A stretch of 64,000 bases of DNA from Salipiger profundus (GTDB taxonomy: Bacteria; Pseudomonadota; Alphaproteobacteria; Rhodobacterales; Rhodobacteraceae), in NCBI RefSeq assembly GCF_001969385.1, contig NZ_CP014796.1, positions 2,559,501 through 2,623,500 on the forward strand, given 5' to 3'. Below the pieces are notes generated by a model. It saw only the letters and a list, made by a program, of their open reading frames with translations, did no database searches and was not told where the DNA came from. Shown one piece after another: positions 56,097 to 64,000 of this stretch (position 1 is its first letter; each line of letters starts with the position of its first letter). A program made the position numbers and the translations under genes.

Positions 56097-57455
56097 ATGT
56101 CAGACTTCGTTCCGCCCACCGTCACGCCGCCCGGCAAGCCCTTGGGAATCATGGCGAGCTTGCGCGCGGTGCGCCGCAACGTCCTCAACATCATTCCGGC
56201 CATTTCCTACACCCAGCCCATCGTCACCGGCACCACCGGCTCGGCGCGCTGGCACATGGTGCAGGGCCCCGAGGCACTGCGGCGAATCTACCTCGACAAC
56301 GTCGACAACTACCCGAAATCCGAGGTCATGCTGCGGATGCTGCGCCCGGCCGTGGGCAACAGCCTGTTCACCTCGGAAGGCGCCCACTGGCGCTGGCAGC
56401 GGCGCGCCATCGCGCCGGTCTTCGCCGCGCGCCACGTCGAGGCGCTGGCGCCGATGATGACGCAGACCGCCGAGCGCGCCGCAGGCCGGCTCGCCGCCTC
56501 GGGCGGGCAGGCGGAACTGGTGCGCGAGATGCTGTCGGCCACCTTCGACGTGATCTGCGACGTCGCTCTATCGGGCCGCGAGCACTTCGATGCCGAGGTC
56601 TATGGCGAGGCAATCACCCGTTACTTCCTGACCGTGGGGCGCGCGTCGCTCCTCGATTTCCTCGAGGTGCCGCCGTGGGTGCCACGCCCGGCCGAGCTTT
56701 TCGGGCGGTCGGCGGTGAAGACGATGCACAGCATGGTGTCGCGGGCCATCGACGCGCGCCGGGTGCGCGGGGCCGGGCCGATGGACGATCTGCTCGATCA
56801 CATGCTCAAGGCAAAAGACCCCGAGACCGGGCGCACGATGTCGCCGCAGGAGCTTCTGCACAACATGCAGTTCTTCATCGTCGCGGGCCACGAGACCACG
56901 GCGCTGGCGATCACGTGGGCGCTCTACCTGCTGGCCAACGATCCCAAGGCGCAGGAGCGCGCCCATGCCGAGGCGCGCGCCGTGCTCGGTGACCGGCCTG
57001 CCGAGCACGCCGACCTTGCCCGGATGCCCTACATCGAGCAGGTGCTCGATGAGTCCATGCGCCTCTATCCGCCGGTGGGATTCCTCGCGCGAAACGTGCT
57101 GGCGACCGATCAGCTCTACGACCGCGAGATCCGGCGCGGCGAGACGGTCTTTCTCAACGTCTACGCGCTGCATCGGCACCGGATGCTCTGGAATGCCCCC
57201 GACGCCTTCGACCCGGATCATTTCTCGCCCGAGGCCAAGGCCGGGCGCGACCGCTACAGCTACAGCTACCTGCCGTTCGGGGCGGGGCCGCGCGTCTGCG
57301 TGGGCGCGAACTTCGCGATGATGCAGGCGCAGATCATCCTGTCGACACTGCTCGCGCGCTTCCGCTTCCACTCCACCGGCGAACGACCGGAGCCGGTCAT
57401 GCACATGACGGTACGGCCCGACCCCGGCGTGACGCTCCGCGTCGAGCCGGTCTGA
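56097..57455 (+). CDS. cytochrome P450
   Basis: 452-residue soluble P450 without membrane anchor. Start at MSDFVPPTVTPPGKPLGIMA; an 11-codon longer start is possible. I-helix oxygen-activation motif FIVAGHETTALAITW, K-helix ExxR in LDESMRLYPPVGFLAR, PERF-like region DPDHFSPEAKAGRD, and the heme loop YLPFGAGPRVCVGANFAM with the thiolate Cys. Its long form and FGAGPRVCVG loop resemble BM3-like/eukaryotic-type P450s. No ferredoxin or reductase gene is adjacent. Confidence 0.94.
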   Translation: MSDFVPPTVTPPGKPLGIMASLRAVRRNVLNIIPAISYTQPIVTGTTGSARWHMVQGPEALRRIYLDNVDNYPKSEVMLRMLRPAVGNSLFTSEGAHWRWQRRAIAPVFAARHVEALAPMMTQTAERAAGRLAASGGQAELVREMLSATFDVICDVALSGREHFDAEVYGEAITRYFLTVGRASLLDFLEVPPWVPRPAELFGRSAVKTMHSMVSRAIDARRVRGAGPMDDLLDHMLKAKDPETGRTMSPQELLHNMQFFIVAGHETTALAITWALYLLANDPKAQERAHAEARAVLGDRPAEHADLARMPYIEQVLDESMRLYPPVGFLARNVLATDQLYDREIRRGETVFLNVYALHRHRMLWNAPDAFDPDHFSPEAKAGRDRYSYSYLPFGAGPRVCVGANFAMMQAQIILSTLLARFRFHSTGERPEPVMHMTVRPDPGVTLRVEPV

Positions 57456-57693
57456 GCGTCGGGTTCCCCGGGGCGACTTCGCCGCGGAGGGCGCGTGGCC
57501 GAACCGCGTAGGCTGTGCGAGCAGACGCGCCAGACCGTGGGGCAGCGGCTCGTGATCCCGCTGGACTTTTCACGCGCCGCGATCTGTGCCATAGGCTCCA
57601 CCCTTGTTCATGGTCCCGGCGGCGTCAGTTGTCGATCCGAAGCTCGGGAGACGTCCCGAACCGGGCCGCAGGATGTGCAGGAATATGGTGGAA

Positions 57694-57810
57694 ATGTCGG
57701 ATATCAGTCGGTCAGTGCCGGACGCGCAGAGCGCCGGGGGGCGGGAAGACTCGCCGCTGTCGAGGTCTGCGCGGCTGTCCGTCGCGCCGATGATGGACTG
57801 GACGGTTTGA
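57694..57810 (+). pseudogene. dusA: 5' fragment of dusA (tRNA-dihydrouridine synthase A)
   Basis: The frame from MSDISRSVPDAQSAGGREDS ends in SRSARLSVAPMMDWT and then runs into V and a TGA. RLSVAPMMDWT is the invariant N-terminal flavin-binding start of DusA, which normally continues with DRHCR and some 300 more residues. Everything after the conserved ATGATGGACTGGAC is missing and replaced by A/T-rich DNA. The break falls where dusA-specific integrases insert, so this is best explained as the left junction of an island, with the dusA body displaced past the right edge. A start nine bases upstream (MVEMSD) is also possible. Confidence 0.75.
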
Positions 57811-57869
57811 TCCATAATATATTCATATAATCAATACACTAAGCGGTGATCTTGTGTACCAAGTACCAA
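57781..57869. other. inferred attL junction and arm repeats at dusA
   Basis: The core would include GTCGCGCCGATGATGGACTG and the following GAC at 57781-57803, the conserved dusA sequence at which homology ends. It is followed by A/T-rich DNA (TAATATATTCATATAATC) and a tandem GTACCAAGTACCAA at 57856-57869, which could be integrase arm sites. The assignment is an inference; no integrase gene is in the window. Confidence 0.5.
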
Positions 57870-57958
57870 ATTTTTCGCGGATGCCTTTTGTGAAGATCGC
57901 GGCGACGACATGTTAGGGCTAGTCCAAGTTTGGCCTGCTGCACCTTCAAGGCCACCGC

Positions 57959-58330
57959 GGCGTTGTCGCGGAACAATGGCTTGAGGAGTGACGGCCCCTT
58001 TACCGGTCTTTGTCAGGCGATGCAGACGATCCCGGCGGTGCCGAGGGCCGAGAAGCGGTTCATCAGTGCAACGCGCATCTTGATCTCGGCGGATTAGCGG
58101 TCGGGGTTTCTAGCGGCAAAGCGTTTTTCGAAGGAGTTCAGGCAACACATCTTTGCCTCGATAAGCCTCCGTCCAGTCCAGGTCCGCCATCTTCAACGGG
58201 CTGGCCACTATCTCAGTCGCTTGCAGAAGCGGCAGCTTGAGCAGGACCTTGGTGGTCAAACGAACTGGATCGCCGCATCCGAGGGCAATGCAGGGCGACC
58301 GGGGCTACCATCATGCGGCGGGAGGGCAGT
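57959..58330 (-). mobile_element. decayed IS5-family element with internally deleted transposase
   Basis: Minus-strand frames preserve two ends of an IS5-type transposase. The C-terminus reads IEAKMCCLNSFEKRFAARNP, a stop, then SAEIKMRVALMNRFSALGTA, ending at the TGA at 58013. The N-terminal piece has GRPALPSDAAIQF, a frame change, then LTTKVLLKLPLLQATEIVAS and PLKMADLDW. The middle, including most of the DDE catalytic core, is deleted. GGCGTTGTCGCGGAACAA near 57959 resembles the terminal repeat of such elements. It is not mobile. Confidence 0.6.
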
Positions 58331-58462
58331 CTGGGGTTGATGTGCAGCTTCGGTGGTGCTGGTGCCAGTCAACGCGCGAGATGAATGCGTTATCCCCAAT
58401 ACCACCCACTCCCTCAGTGATCATCTCCGTGGTGGCGAGCTCAGATCAGGGGGGCGCTGAAG

Positions 58463-58482
58463 TGCCCCAAGTGCTTGGGGCA
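58463..58482. terminator. hairpin between IS remnant and TerB operon
   Basis: Perfect 9-bp inverted repeat TGCCCCAAG/CTTGGGGCA with a TG loop. Without a U-run it may be a weak terminator or a protein-binding site ahead of the TerB operon. The remaining bases from 58331 to 58597 show no gene; AGGGAGGGGC just before 58598 is the ribosome site for the next gene. Confidence 0.4.
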
Positions 58483-58597
58483 TGACCGCTGTCACCTCAT
58501 TGGGCAGTGGACGCTCGCCGGAAAACTGTTCAGGCTCTGCTTTAATGATTGAAATGGTGTTCGTGTAAAATAGTGTGACTGAAAGGGAGGGGCGATA

Positions 58598-61141
58598 GTG
58601 TCTTCATTACTCAAGTTTTTCCGAATTACATTCTTTCTTTTTGTCTACTTCATCTTTTGCATGATCGTGGTGGTCACAGTCCTCCAGGGGTGGCCGGTGG
58701 GTGGCCAAATGTTGTTCGCATTCGGTGCTCCTATCATTTTGGTCTGGTGGCAAGAAAAGCGGAGATCGCGGAAAGTCGCTGCAAAAGCGCTAGCCGGGGG
58801 AAGTTCCGAAACTCGAACATCGCGACCTGAGCGGGTGCCGCGCCCAAGTGCCTCTGACAAGCGTATCGAGCGTGAGCGCGAACGAACTCGCGAAGCAATT
58901 GCGGCCAAAGCGCCGGCTGCCGTTAAAGCCTATTCCCCACCAAAGCAGGACTACGCTGAAATCGTTCGGGCTGGAAAGTCTGCGGCGTCGGCACTTGCAG
59001 CGGCCGCTGAACGAAACCAGCCCTCGCGAGTGGCATCGAGCGCATCGGCCCGATCATCGAAAAGCGGGTGGGTCCCGTCTAATGAAACAGCTAGCGTGGC
59101 CGGCCGCAACATCGGCGGGATGGTCTATGTTGGCACGCCTCCCTTGCTGAACACCTACGGGTATCGTGACAAGTGCCGAGCCTATATCGATCCGTCCCTG
59201 TCGGTCGCGCGCTCTGGAGCCGACAAATCTGGAGAAGGTATGCCCTACTGGCCGGGGTACTCGGATATATCACCTCAGTGCCGGGCGACCTACCTCGATT
59301 GGTTGGCCAGCGGGCGAAACGATGCCTCATATAACCCCGGGTACATGTTCCTGTACTTTTATGGACTGGAGCGTCGCTTCTTCGTCGATCAGTCCAATGA
59401 AGATGCCAAGGATATCGTCCAAGAAGTCCGGCGGCTGCAGTCACTTTACCCTGACAACCACTCCGTCAGGCGCTATCTGGGTGAGTTCCTCGACATTGCG
59501 ATGCTTGCCGAAACCGATCTCGACGCTATCGAGCCGATTTTCGAGAAGCAGGGCTGGGAACTTCCGTTCTCACTCAAATACGCAATCGGAGCCCGGATCG
59601 ACAAAGGCGAGAACCTGACGGCTGACTGGTTGCTGAGTTGGTTCATCTGCCATCCGGAAACAAATCTGAGAACTCCCGCGACGCGGTGCCGTGACGAGTT
59701 CGTCGCTCTTTTCCGTATGCGGTTTGATCGGCGTTTTCCTGATGGAGTCAAAGTGACCAAACCCCGGAAATCACTCACGGCATCCTATCGGGCCGCCTCG
59801 AGCGAGTTTCAGGGGTCCGCCAACCCAACCGTCGACGGCAAGCCGGTCCCCGATATTTCCGGCCTGCGCAAACCGGTCGAGATTGCCCAAGAGTTGGCTG
59901 ACGAGGCGATGAACGACCTCGACAAGCTCAGTCGCTTCCTGGGCCGAAACCCTGACGGTCGCGGAAGTGTGGAAGCGCATGCCTTGCTGCCCTCCGAACT
60001 TTGGGATGCTTTCCCATCAGAGGAAATGGACCGCTTGAAATCATGGGCAATCGATATCGTCGATCGGGGGGGATTGGTGCCGCTTGAGGAGGTGATCGGA
60101 CGGCTGGAGGGAGAAACGAACGAGAAGATCGGGAAACGGCAAATGACAGGAGCGGCCGACGCGCTCGCGCGCCTCGGTTTCGGTCTGGCGCCCGACCCTC
60201 GGTTTGCGCTCCGGTCGCCCAAGGCGGAGGAGCCTGTTGTGCTGTTTAGCCTGGGCGAACCCATCGAAAGACTGGAGGAAGTTTCCGACAGCTATCGAAG
60301 CGCCTTGATCGAATTGGCACTTGGGTCGTTCGTCGCCCATGCGGATGGTCGTATCGCGGAGCCTGAACGTAGGGCGCTGGTAGATCAAGTTTCTGCTGCG
60401 ACCCTCAGCGATCAGGAACGCCGCAGGCTGCGTGCAAACCTTGAATGGTTCCTGGCCGTGCCGCCGGACATGACGCTTCTGCGGCGCAAATTGAAGGATG
60501 TGGGCCAAGACAGCCAGGCCGCTATGCGGGCGGCACTGGTTGGTGCAGCACATGCCGATGGAATTATTCACTCCGACGAAGTCGCAAGCATCGAGAAAAT
60601 CTACAAGGCTTTGGGTCTAGATCCTGCGCTTGCCTACTCAGACCTGCATGCTGGCGAAGTTGCGGATGGTCCTCGCACTGTTCGTGCCTCGAAACCGGGT
60701 CGTCCGGGCGAAGCGATACCCGATCTTGTGAAAGCCAGCGGACCCAAGCTCGACGCTTCGCGGATCGCAGCAATCCGTTCGGACACCGAGCGCGTGTCGT
60801 CCGTCCTCGGTCAGATTTTCGATGTCGAAGAGGAAGAAAGCGGTGCCTCCACGCCTGACTACGAATGCCAGGTGGCAGGGCTTGACCCGAAACACGGCGC
60901 CCTTGTCCTCGAAGTACTTACTCGCGAGCATTGGTCTGAGACCGAGTTCGAGAAGATCTGCGCCTCCCATGGTTTGATGGTATCCGGGGCTTTGGAAGTC
61001 GTGAATGAATGGGCTTTTGAGACCTACGATGAAGCGCTGCTCGACGAGTATGATGGATATGACGTGTCTCCTGAGATTGCGGAGGCGGTAAAAGAAAAGA
61101 TGAGTGCGGAGGGCAGGGATGTCGAAGTTGAAACCACGTGA
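58598..61141 (+). CDS. membrane-anchored TerB_N-TerB-TerB_C protein
   Basis: 847 residues from a GTG behind a GGAGGGG ribosome site. Two TM helices at about 8-30 and 36-51, then a charged, helical linker rich in Arg, Lys and Ala to about 157. TerB_N spans about 158-375 with its hallmark MPYWPGYSDISPQCRATYLD and the FLYFYGLERRFFVD segment at 251-264. A TerB helical domain at about 565-680 holds two metal-site-like loops, HADGRIAEPE (581-590) and HADGIIHSDE (652-661). TerB_C is at about 718-835. TerB proteins were first linked to tellurite resistance, but this three-part form accompanies DNA-processing genes. It heads an operon with the ATPase and helicase, and its codon use is less GC-biased than the chromosome genes to the left. 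Confidence 0.88.
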   Translation: MSSLLKFFRITFFLFVYFIFCMIVVVTVLQGWPVGGQMLFAFGAPIILVWWQEKRRSRKVAAKALAGGSSETRTSRPERVPRPSASDKRIERERERTREAIAAKAPAAVKAYSPPKQDYAEIVRAGKSAASALAAAAERNQPSRVASSASARSSKSGWVPSNETASVAGRNIGGMVYVGTPPLLNTYGYRDKCRAYIDPSLSVARSGADKSGEGMPYWPGYSDISPQCRATYLDWLASGRNDASYNPGYMFLYFYGLERRFFVDQSNEDAKDIVQEVRRLQSLYPDNHSVRRYLGEFLDIAMLAETDLDAIEPIFEKQGWELPFSLKYAIGARIDKGENLTADWLLSWFICHPETNLRTPATRCRDEFVALFRMRFDRRFPDGVKVTKPRKSLTASYRAASSEFQGSANPTVDGKPVPDISGLRKPVEIAQELADEAMNDLDKLSRFLGRNPDGRGSVEAHALLPSELWDAFPSEEMDRLKSWAIDIVDRGGLVPLEEVIGRLEGETNEKIGKRQMTGAADALARLGFGLAPDPRFALRSPKAEEPVVLFSLGEPIERLEEVSDSYRSALIELALGSFVAHADGRIAEPERRALVDQVSAATLSDQERRRLRANLEWFLAVPPDMTLLRRKLKDVGQDSQAAMRAALVGAAHADGIIHSDEVASIEKIYKALGLDPALAYSDLHAGEVADGPRTVRASKPGRPGEAIPDLVKASGPKLDASRIAAIRSDTERVSSVLGQIFDVEEEESGASTPDYECQVAGLDPKHGALVLEVLTREHWSETEFEKICASHGLMVSGALEVVNEWAFETYDEALLDEYDGYDVSPEIAEAVKEKMSAEGRDVEVETT

Positions 61142-62426
61142 ACGCGATGCAATCGTGCAGGCGCTTCGGGCAGGGGTCGTGCCCAAGCTCGGTTTGCGCC
61201 ATATTCAGGTTGGCCGCGTCCGAGAGATTGAAGAGCTCGTCAAGGACATGGACCGGATATCCGATGGCGGATCGGCGATCCGGTTCATCATCGGGGAATA
61301 CGGATCGGGCAAGACGTTCTTCATGAACCTGATCCGCCTCGTGGCTCTGGAGAAAGGTCTGGTCGTGATGTTCGCCGATTTGGCGCCAGATCGGCGCATT
61401 CACGCGACCGGCGGACAAGCTCGGGGGCTGTATGCCGAGATGGCCCGAAACCTCTCGACCCGGACAAAGCCCGATGGTGGGGCATTGGCCAGCGTGGTGG
61501 AGCGTTTCGTCAGCCAGGCTCACAGAGACGCTGAAGAACGGGATTTGCCAACAGGGTCTGTCATCCGTGAACGCCTTGGCCACTTCGAAGAACTTACCGG
61601 GGGGTTTGAGTTCGCTGAAGTCATCCGTCGATATTGGGAAGGTCATGAGACAGGCGACGACGAGCTGAAATCTGCGGCCCTGAGGTGGCTGCGCGGTGAA
61701 TTCGCGACACGCACCGACGCGCGCAAGGCGCTTGGCGTACGAACGATCATCGACGACGCCAGTGTCTATGACCATCTGAAGCTGATGTCGGCATTCGTGT
61801 GCGAGGCCGGATATAAAGGATTGCTGGTCGGCCTCGATGAGATGGTGAACCTCTACAAACTCACCTCTTCCCAAGCACGCAATGCAAACTACGAACAGAT
61901 CCTCCGGATTCTGAACGATGTGCTGCAAGGCAGTGCCGAGAACCTCGGTTTCCTTATGGGCGGGACCCCGGAGTTTCTGATGAACACCCGTCGAGGGTTA
62001 TACAGTTACGAAGCCCTACAGTCGCGTCTGGCTGAGAACACCTTCGCGCGAGACGGATTGGTCGACCTTTCAGGACCGGTTGTCCGGCTGGCCAGCCTGA
62101 CTCCTGAAGATCTCTTCGTACTTCTGGCCAATGTCCGGCGGATCATGCAGGACGATGCCGGTGCTCTGCCGGACGCCGCACTCGAGGCCTTCATGGCGCA
62201 TTGCTCGGACCGGATCGGTGAAGCTTACTTCCGCACCCCGCGCAATACGGTGACGGCCTTCGTGAACCTGCTTTCCGTGCTCGAGCAAAACCCCGGTGTC
62301 GAGTGGAGCGATCTGATCGAAAAGATCGAAGTCTCCGAAGACCTCGGCGAAGACATGACCGAGGTCGACGAGTCGACTGGCGCCCAAGACCCCGGTGACG
62401 ATGACCTGATCAGCTTCAAGCTCTGA
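61119..62426 (+). CDS. BrxD-like (DUF2791) P-loop ATPase
   Basis: 435 residues starting MSKLKPRERDAIVQALRAGV, overlapping the end of the TerB gene by 23 bases. RFIIGEYGSGKTFFMNLIRL holds Walker A at 59-66; VVMFADLAPDRRIHATGGQA with GLYAEMARNL matches the BREX ATP-binding/BrxD family, and GLLVGLDEMVNL is Walker B with Asp240-Glu241. GFLMGGTPEFLMNTRRGLYS is a sensor-like loop. In BREX types carrying BrxD it is found beside an Lhr-like helicase, as here. An acidic C-terminal tail (DLGEDMTEVDESTGAQDPGD) may be a docking segment. Confidence 0.88.
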   Translation: MSKLKPRERDAIVQALRAGVVPKLGLRHIQVGRVREIEELVKDMDRISDGGSAIRFIIGEYGSGKTFFMNLIRLVALEKGLVVMFADLAPDRRIHATGGQARGLYAEMARNLSTRTKPDGGALASVVERFVSQAHRDAEERDLPTGSVIRERLGHFEELTGGFEFAEVIRRYWEGHETGDDELKSAALRWLRGEFATRTDARKALGVRTIIDDASVYDHLKLMSAFVCEAGYKGLLVGLDEMVNLYKLTSSQARNANYEQILRILNDVLQGSAENLGFLMGGTPEFLMNTRRGLYSYEALQSRLAENTFARDGLVDLSGPVVRLASLTPEDLFVLLANVRRIMQDDAGALPDAALEAFMAHCSDRIGEAYFRTPRNTVTAFVNLLSVLEQNPGVEWSDLIEKIEVSEDLGEDMTEVDESTGAQDPGDDDLISFKL

Positions 62427-62431
62427 CGCCG

Positions 62432-64000
62432 ATGAGCAGTGCTTTCGACAAGCTGGCGAGGCCTGTGCAGAAATGGATACGCCAGCAAGGATGGCGCGAG
62501 CTTCGTGACATCCAGGCGCGATCCATCCGGACGATCTGCGAGACCGATGCCGATTTGATCGTTGCGGCGTCCACGGCGGGCGGAAAGACCGAGGCGGCGT
62601 TCCTGCCGTTGATTTCACAGGTGCTTGACGAGCCGTCGGGTGGCACCGGTTTCGACCTGCTCTACATCGGTCCGCTGAAAGCCTTGATCACAGACCAGGC
62701 CATGCGGTTGGAGGGCATTTGCCAGGAAGCAGAGCTTCCGGTTGTTCCCTGGCACGGGGATGTCTCGCAATCGATCAAGACGCGCGCGCTGAAATCTCCA
62801 AAAGGGATCCTTCTGATAACCCCAGAGTCCCTTGAGGCGCTTTTCATTCGTCGCGGTTTGGAAATTGCCCGCCTGTTTGGGGCGATACGGGCGGTCGTGA
62901 TCGACGAGCTGCACACAGTTCTGGACAGCGAACGCGGTGTCCAGCTTCGTTCACTGCTCACAAGGCTCGAGCTCACGATAAAGCGCCCAATCCGTCGGAT
63001 AGGTCTGTCAGCTACGCTGGGCGACATGGACCTCGCCAAGGCCTATCTTCGCCCTGACGCTGCAAACGCTGTCCAGCTCATAGAAGCAGATGGCGGCGAG
63101 GCTGAATTGAGGCTCCAGCTTCGCGGCTACGTATCAGGCGATGAGGATGAAAACAGCCCATCCGCAACGGATGCCATCGCAGCCCATCTGTTCAAGCACC
63201 TTCGAGGCAGCGACAACCTCGTCTTCGCTGGGGCGAGGCAACGAGTCGAGATCTATGCAGATCGGCTGCGGGAACTCTGCGAGCGGGAACACCTGCCGCA
63301 GGAATTCTATCCCCACCACGCGAGCCTCTCCCGAGAACACCGTGACTTCGTGGAACGCCGCTTAAAGGACGCCGCAAAGCCGACAACTGCCGTCTGCACG
63401 TCGACGCTCGAGCTTGGAATCGACATCGGTGATGTGACGTGCGTGGCCCAAATCGGCGCGCCATTCAGCGTCGCCGCGTTGCGACAACGTCTCGGCCGCT
63501 CCGGCCGACGCGAGGGACAGCCAGCCGTCTTGCGGCAGTATGCCGTCGAGACTCAGTTGACGCCAGAAAGCAGCTTCGTTGATCGTCTTCGCCTTGGTTT
63601 GATCCGGTCTATCGCGATGATAGACCTGCTGCTGGAAGGCTGGTGCGAACCTCCAAAACCGCAGGCGCTACATCTCTCGACGCTCGTTCATCAGATACTG
63701 TCAGTCATAGCGCAGCGCGGCGGTGCGTCTGCAAGCGTGGTCTACAACGTGCTCTGCCGCGAAGGCCCCTTTCGGAAGGTCACAACCGAAGTCTTCGCAG
63801 ATGTGTTGCGTGCAATCGGCCACCCAGAAACCGGCTTGATCGAACAGTCCGGAAGCGGACTGCTACTCTTGGGACCTGCAGGCGAAAAGCTGGTCGAACA
63901 CTACAGCTTCTATGCAGTGTTTCAGACGCCTGAGGAATTCCGCTTGGTAGCAGAAGGGAGGGATCTTGGGACCCTGCCGATCGACAATGTTCTTGCCCCA
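62432..64000 (+). CDS. Lhr-like SF2 DNA/RNA helicase (BrxHI-related), cut by window edge
   Basis: 523 residues visible, starting MSSAFDKLARPVQKWIRQQG five bases after the ATPase stop. Complete SF2 motif set: Q-like RDIQARSI, I in ASTAGGKTEA (46-55), Ia YIGPLKALITDQ, Ib TPES (130-133), II DELH (158-161), III SAT (193-195), IV NLVFAGARQRVEIYADRL, V TSTLELGIDIG (323-333), VI QRLGRSGRR (352-360). A winged-helix-like region follows (LSTLVHQILSVIAQRGGASA). The RLGRSGRRE form and this layout are typical of Lhr-like helicases such as BrxHI. The C-terminus and the rest of the operon are outside the window. Confidence 0.9.
   Translation, partial: MSSAFDKLARPVQKWIRQQGWRELRDIQARSIRTICETDADLIVAASTAGGKTEAAFLPLISQVLDEPSGGTGFDLLYIGPLKALITDQAMRLEGICQEAELPVVPWHGDVSQSIKTRALKSPKGILLITPESLEALFIRRGLEIARLFGAIRAVVIDELHTVLDSERGVQLRSLLTRLELTIKRPIRRIGLSATLGDMDLAKAYLRPDAANAVQLIEADGGEAELRLQLRGYVSGDEDENSPSATDAIAAHLFKHLRGSDNLVFAGARQRVEIYADRLRELCEREHLPQEFYPHHASLSREHRDFVERRLKDAAKPTTAVCTSTLELGIDIGDVTCVAQIGAPFSVAALRQRLGRSGRREGQPAVLRQYAVETQLTPESSFVDRLRLGLIRSIAMIDLLLEGWCEPPKPQALHLSTLVHQILSVIAQRGGASASVVYNVLCREGPFRKVTTEVFADVLRAIGHPETGLIEQSGSGLLLLGPAGEKLVEHYSFYAVFQTPEEFRLVAEGRDLGTLPIDNVLAP

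Noticed and set aside
57856..57869. Tandem GTACCAA as a coding repeat
   Set aside because: No reading frame spans it; better explained as part of an integration site.
58463..58482. CRISPR or repeat array near the island edge
   Set aside because: Only one palindrome; no regularly spaced direct repeats anywhere in the window.
58598..61141. Tellurite-resistance ter operon
   Set aside because: No terC, terD, terE or terZ-type genes nearby; the TerB_N/TerB_C form with ATPase and helicase points to DNA processing instead.

Overview
The window looks like a chromosomal segment of a GC-rich alphaproteobacterium of the Rhodobacteraceae (roseobacter group). The support is a red-type (form IC/ID-like) RuBisCO operon with CbbX and a divergent CbbR, a full TRAP transporter, the pcm-tolC-popZ-like and hom-glpX-recJ gene orders common in alphaproteobacteria, an EF-P gene next to a DUF6280 gene, and hairpin repeats of the kind seen in this family. 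Species cannot be fixed from the sequence alone.

Layout. 1-2 kb: a YnjB-type ABC solute-binding protein cut by the left edge, and a divergent SAM methyltransferase. 2-15.9 kb: an essentially complete Calvin-Benson-Bassham operon on the minus strand, in transcription order cbbF, cbbP, cbbT, gap, pgk, cbbA, cbbL, cbbS, cbbX, cbbE (rpe), a CxxC redoxin gene, cbbZ, cbbY. CbbR is divergent, with three CbbR-like TTA/TNA boxes in the shared promoter. 16-22.6 kb: a minus-strand unit of DadA-like flavoprotein, TRAP DctP, a methyltransferase, DctQ, DctM, TauE/SafE and a BASS-family carrier. A FAH-family hydrolase gene diverges from it. 23.6-27.7 kb: tRNA-Cys followed by a worn stretch with several broken genes (frameshifted remnant, flippase with an in-frame stop, truncated sulfotransferase, deleted and frameshifted aldo/keto reductase) plus a small zinc-ribbon membrane protein. 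28-33.8 kb: stress and accessory genes (cold-shock protein, small hypotheticals, DUF982, GAF histidine kinase, single-domain response regulator, SDR, LysE exporter, DUF883, holin-like). 33.9-55.5 kb: core genes for protein repair, TolC export, a PopZ-like polar protein, EF-P, YgfZ, an MsbA-like exporter, LolCD, homoserine dehydrogenase, class II FBPase and RecJ. 55.6-57.5 kb: two tandem tRNA-Glu genes and a cytochrome P450.

Right end. A plus-strand fragment holding only the first part of dusA (ending in APMMDWT) stops abruptly at about 57.8 kb. The 5' end of dusA is a known integration site for islands and prophages, so this is most simply the left boundary of an integrated element running past the window. 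Just inside it are an AT-rich stretch with a tandem GTACCAA repeat, a decayed IS5-family transposase, and then three tightly packed genes: a two-TM-anchored TerB_N-TerB-TerB_C protein, a BrxD/DUF2791-type ATPase and an Lhr-like SF2 helicase that runs off the edge. This is the best candidate for an incompletely characterised system, probably DNA processing or phage defence related to BREX parts but organised around a TerB protein. The genes that would identify it lie beyond base 64000.
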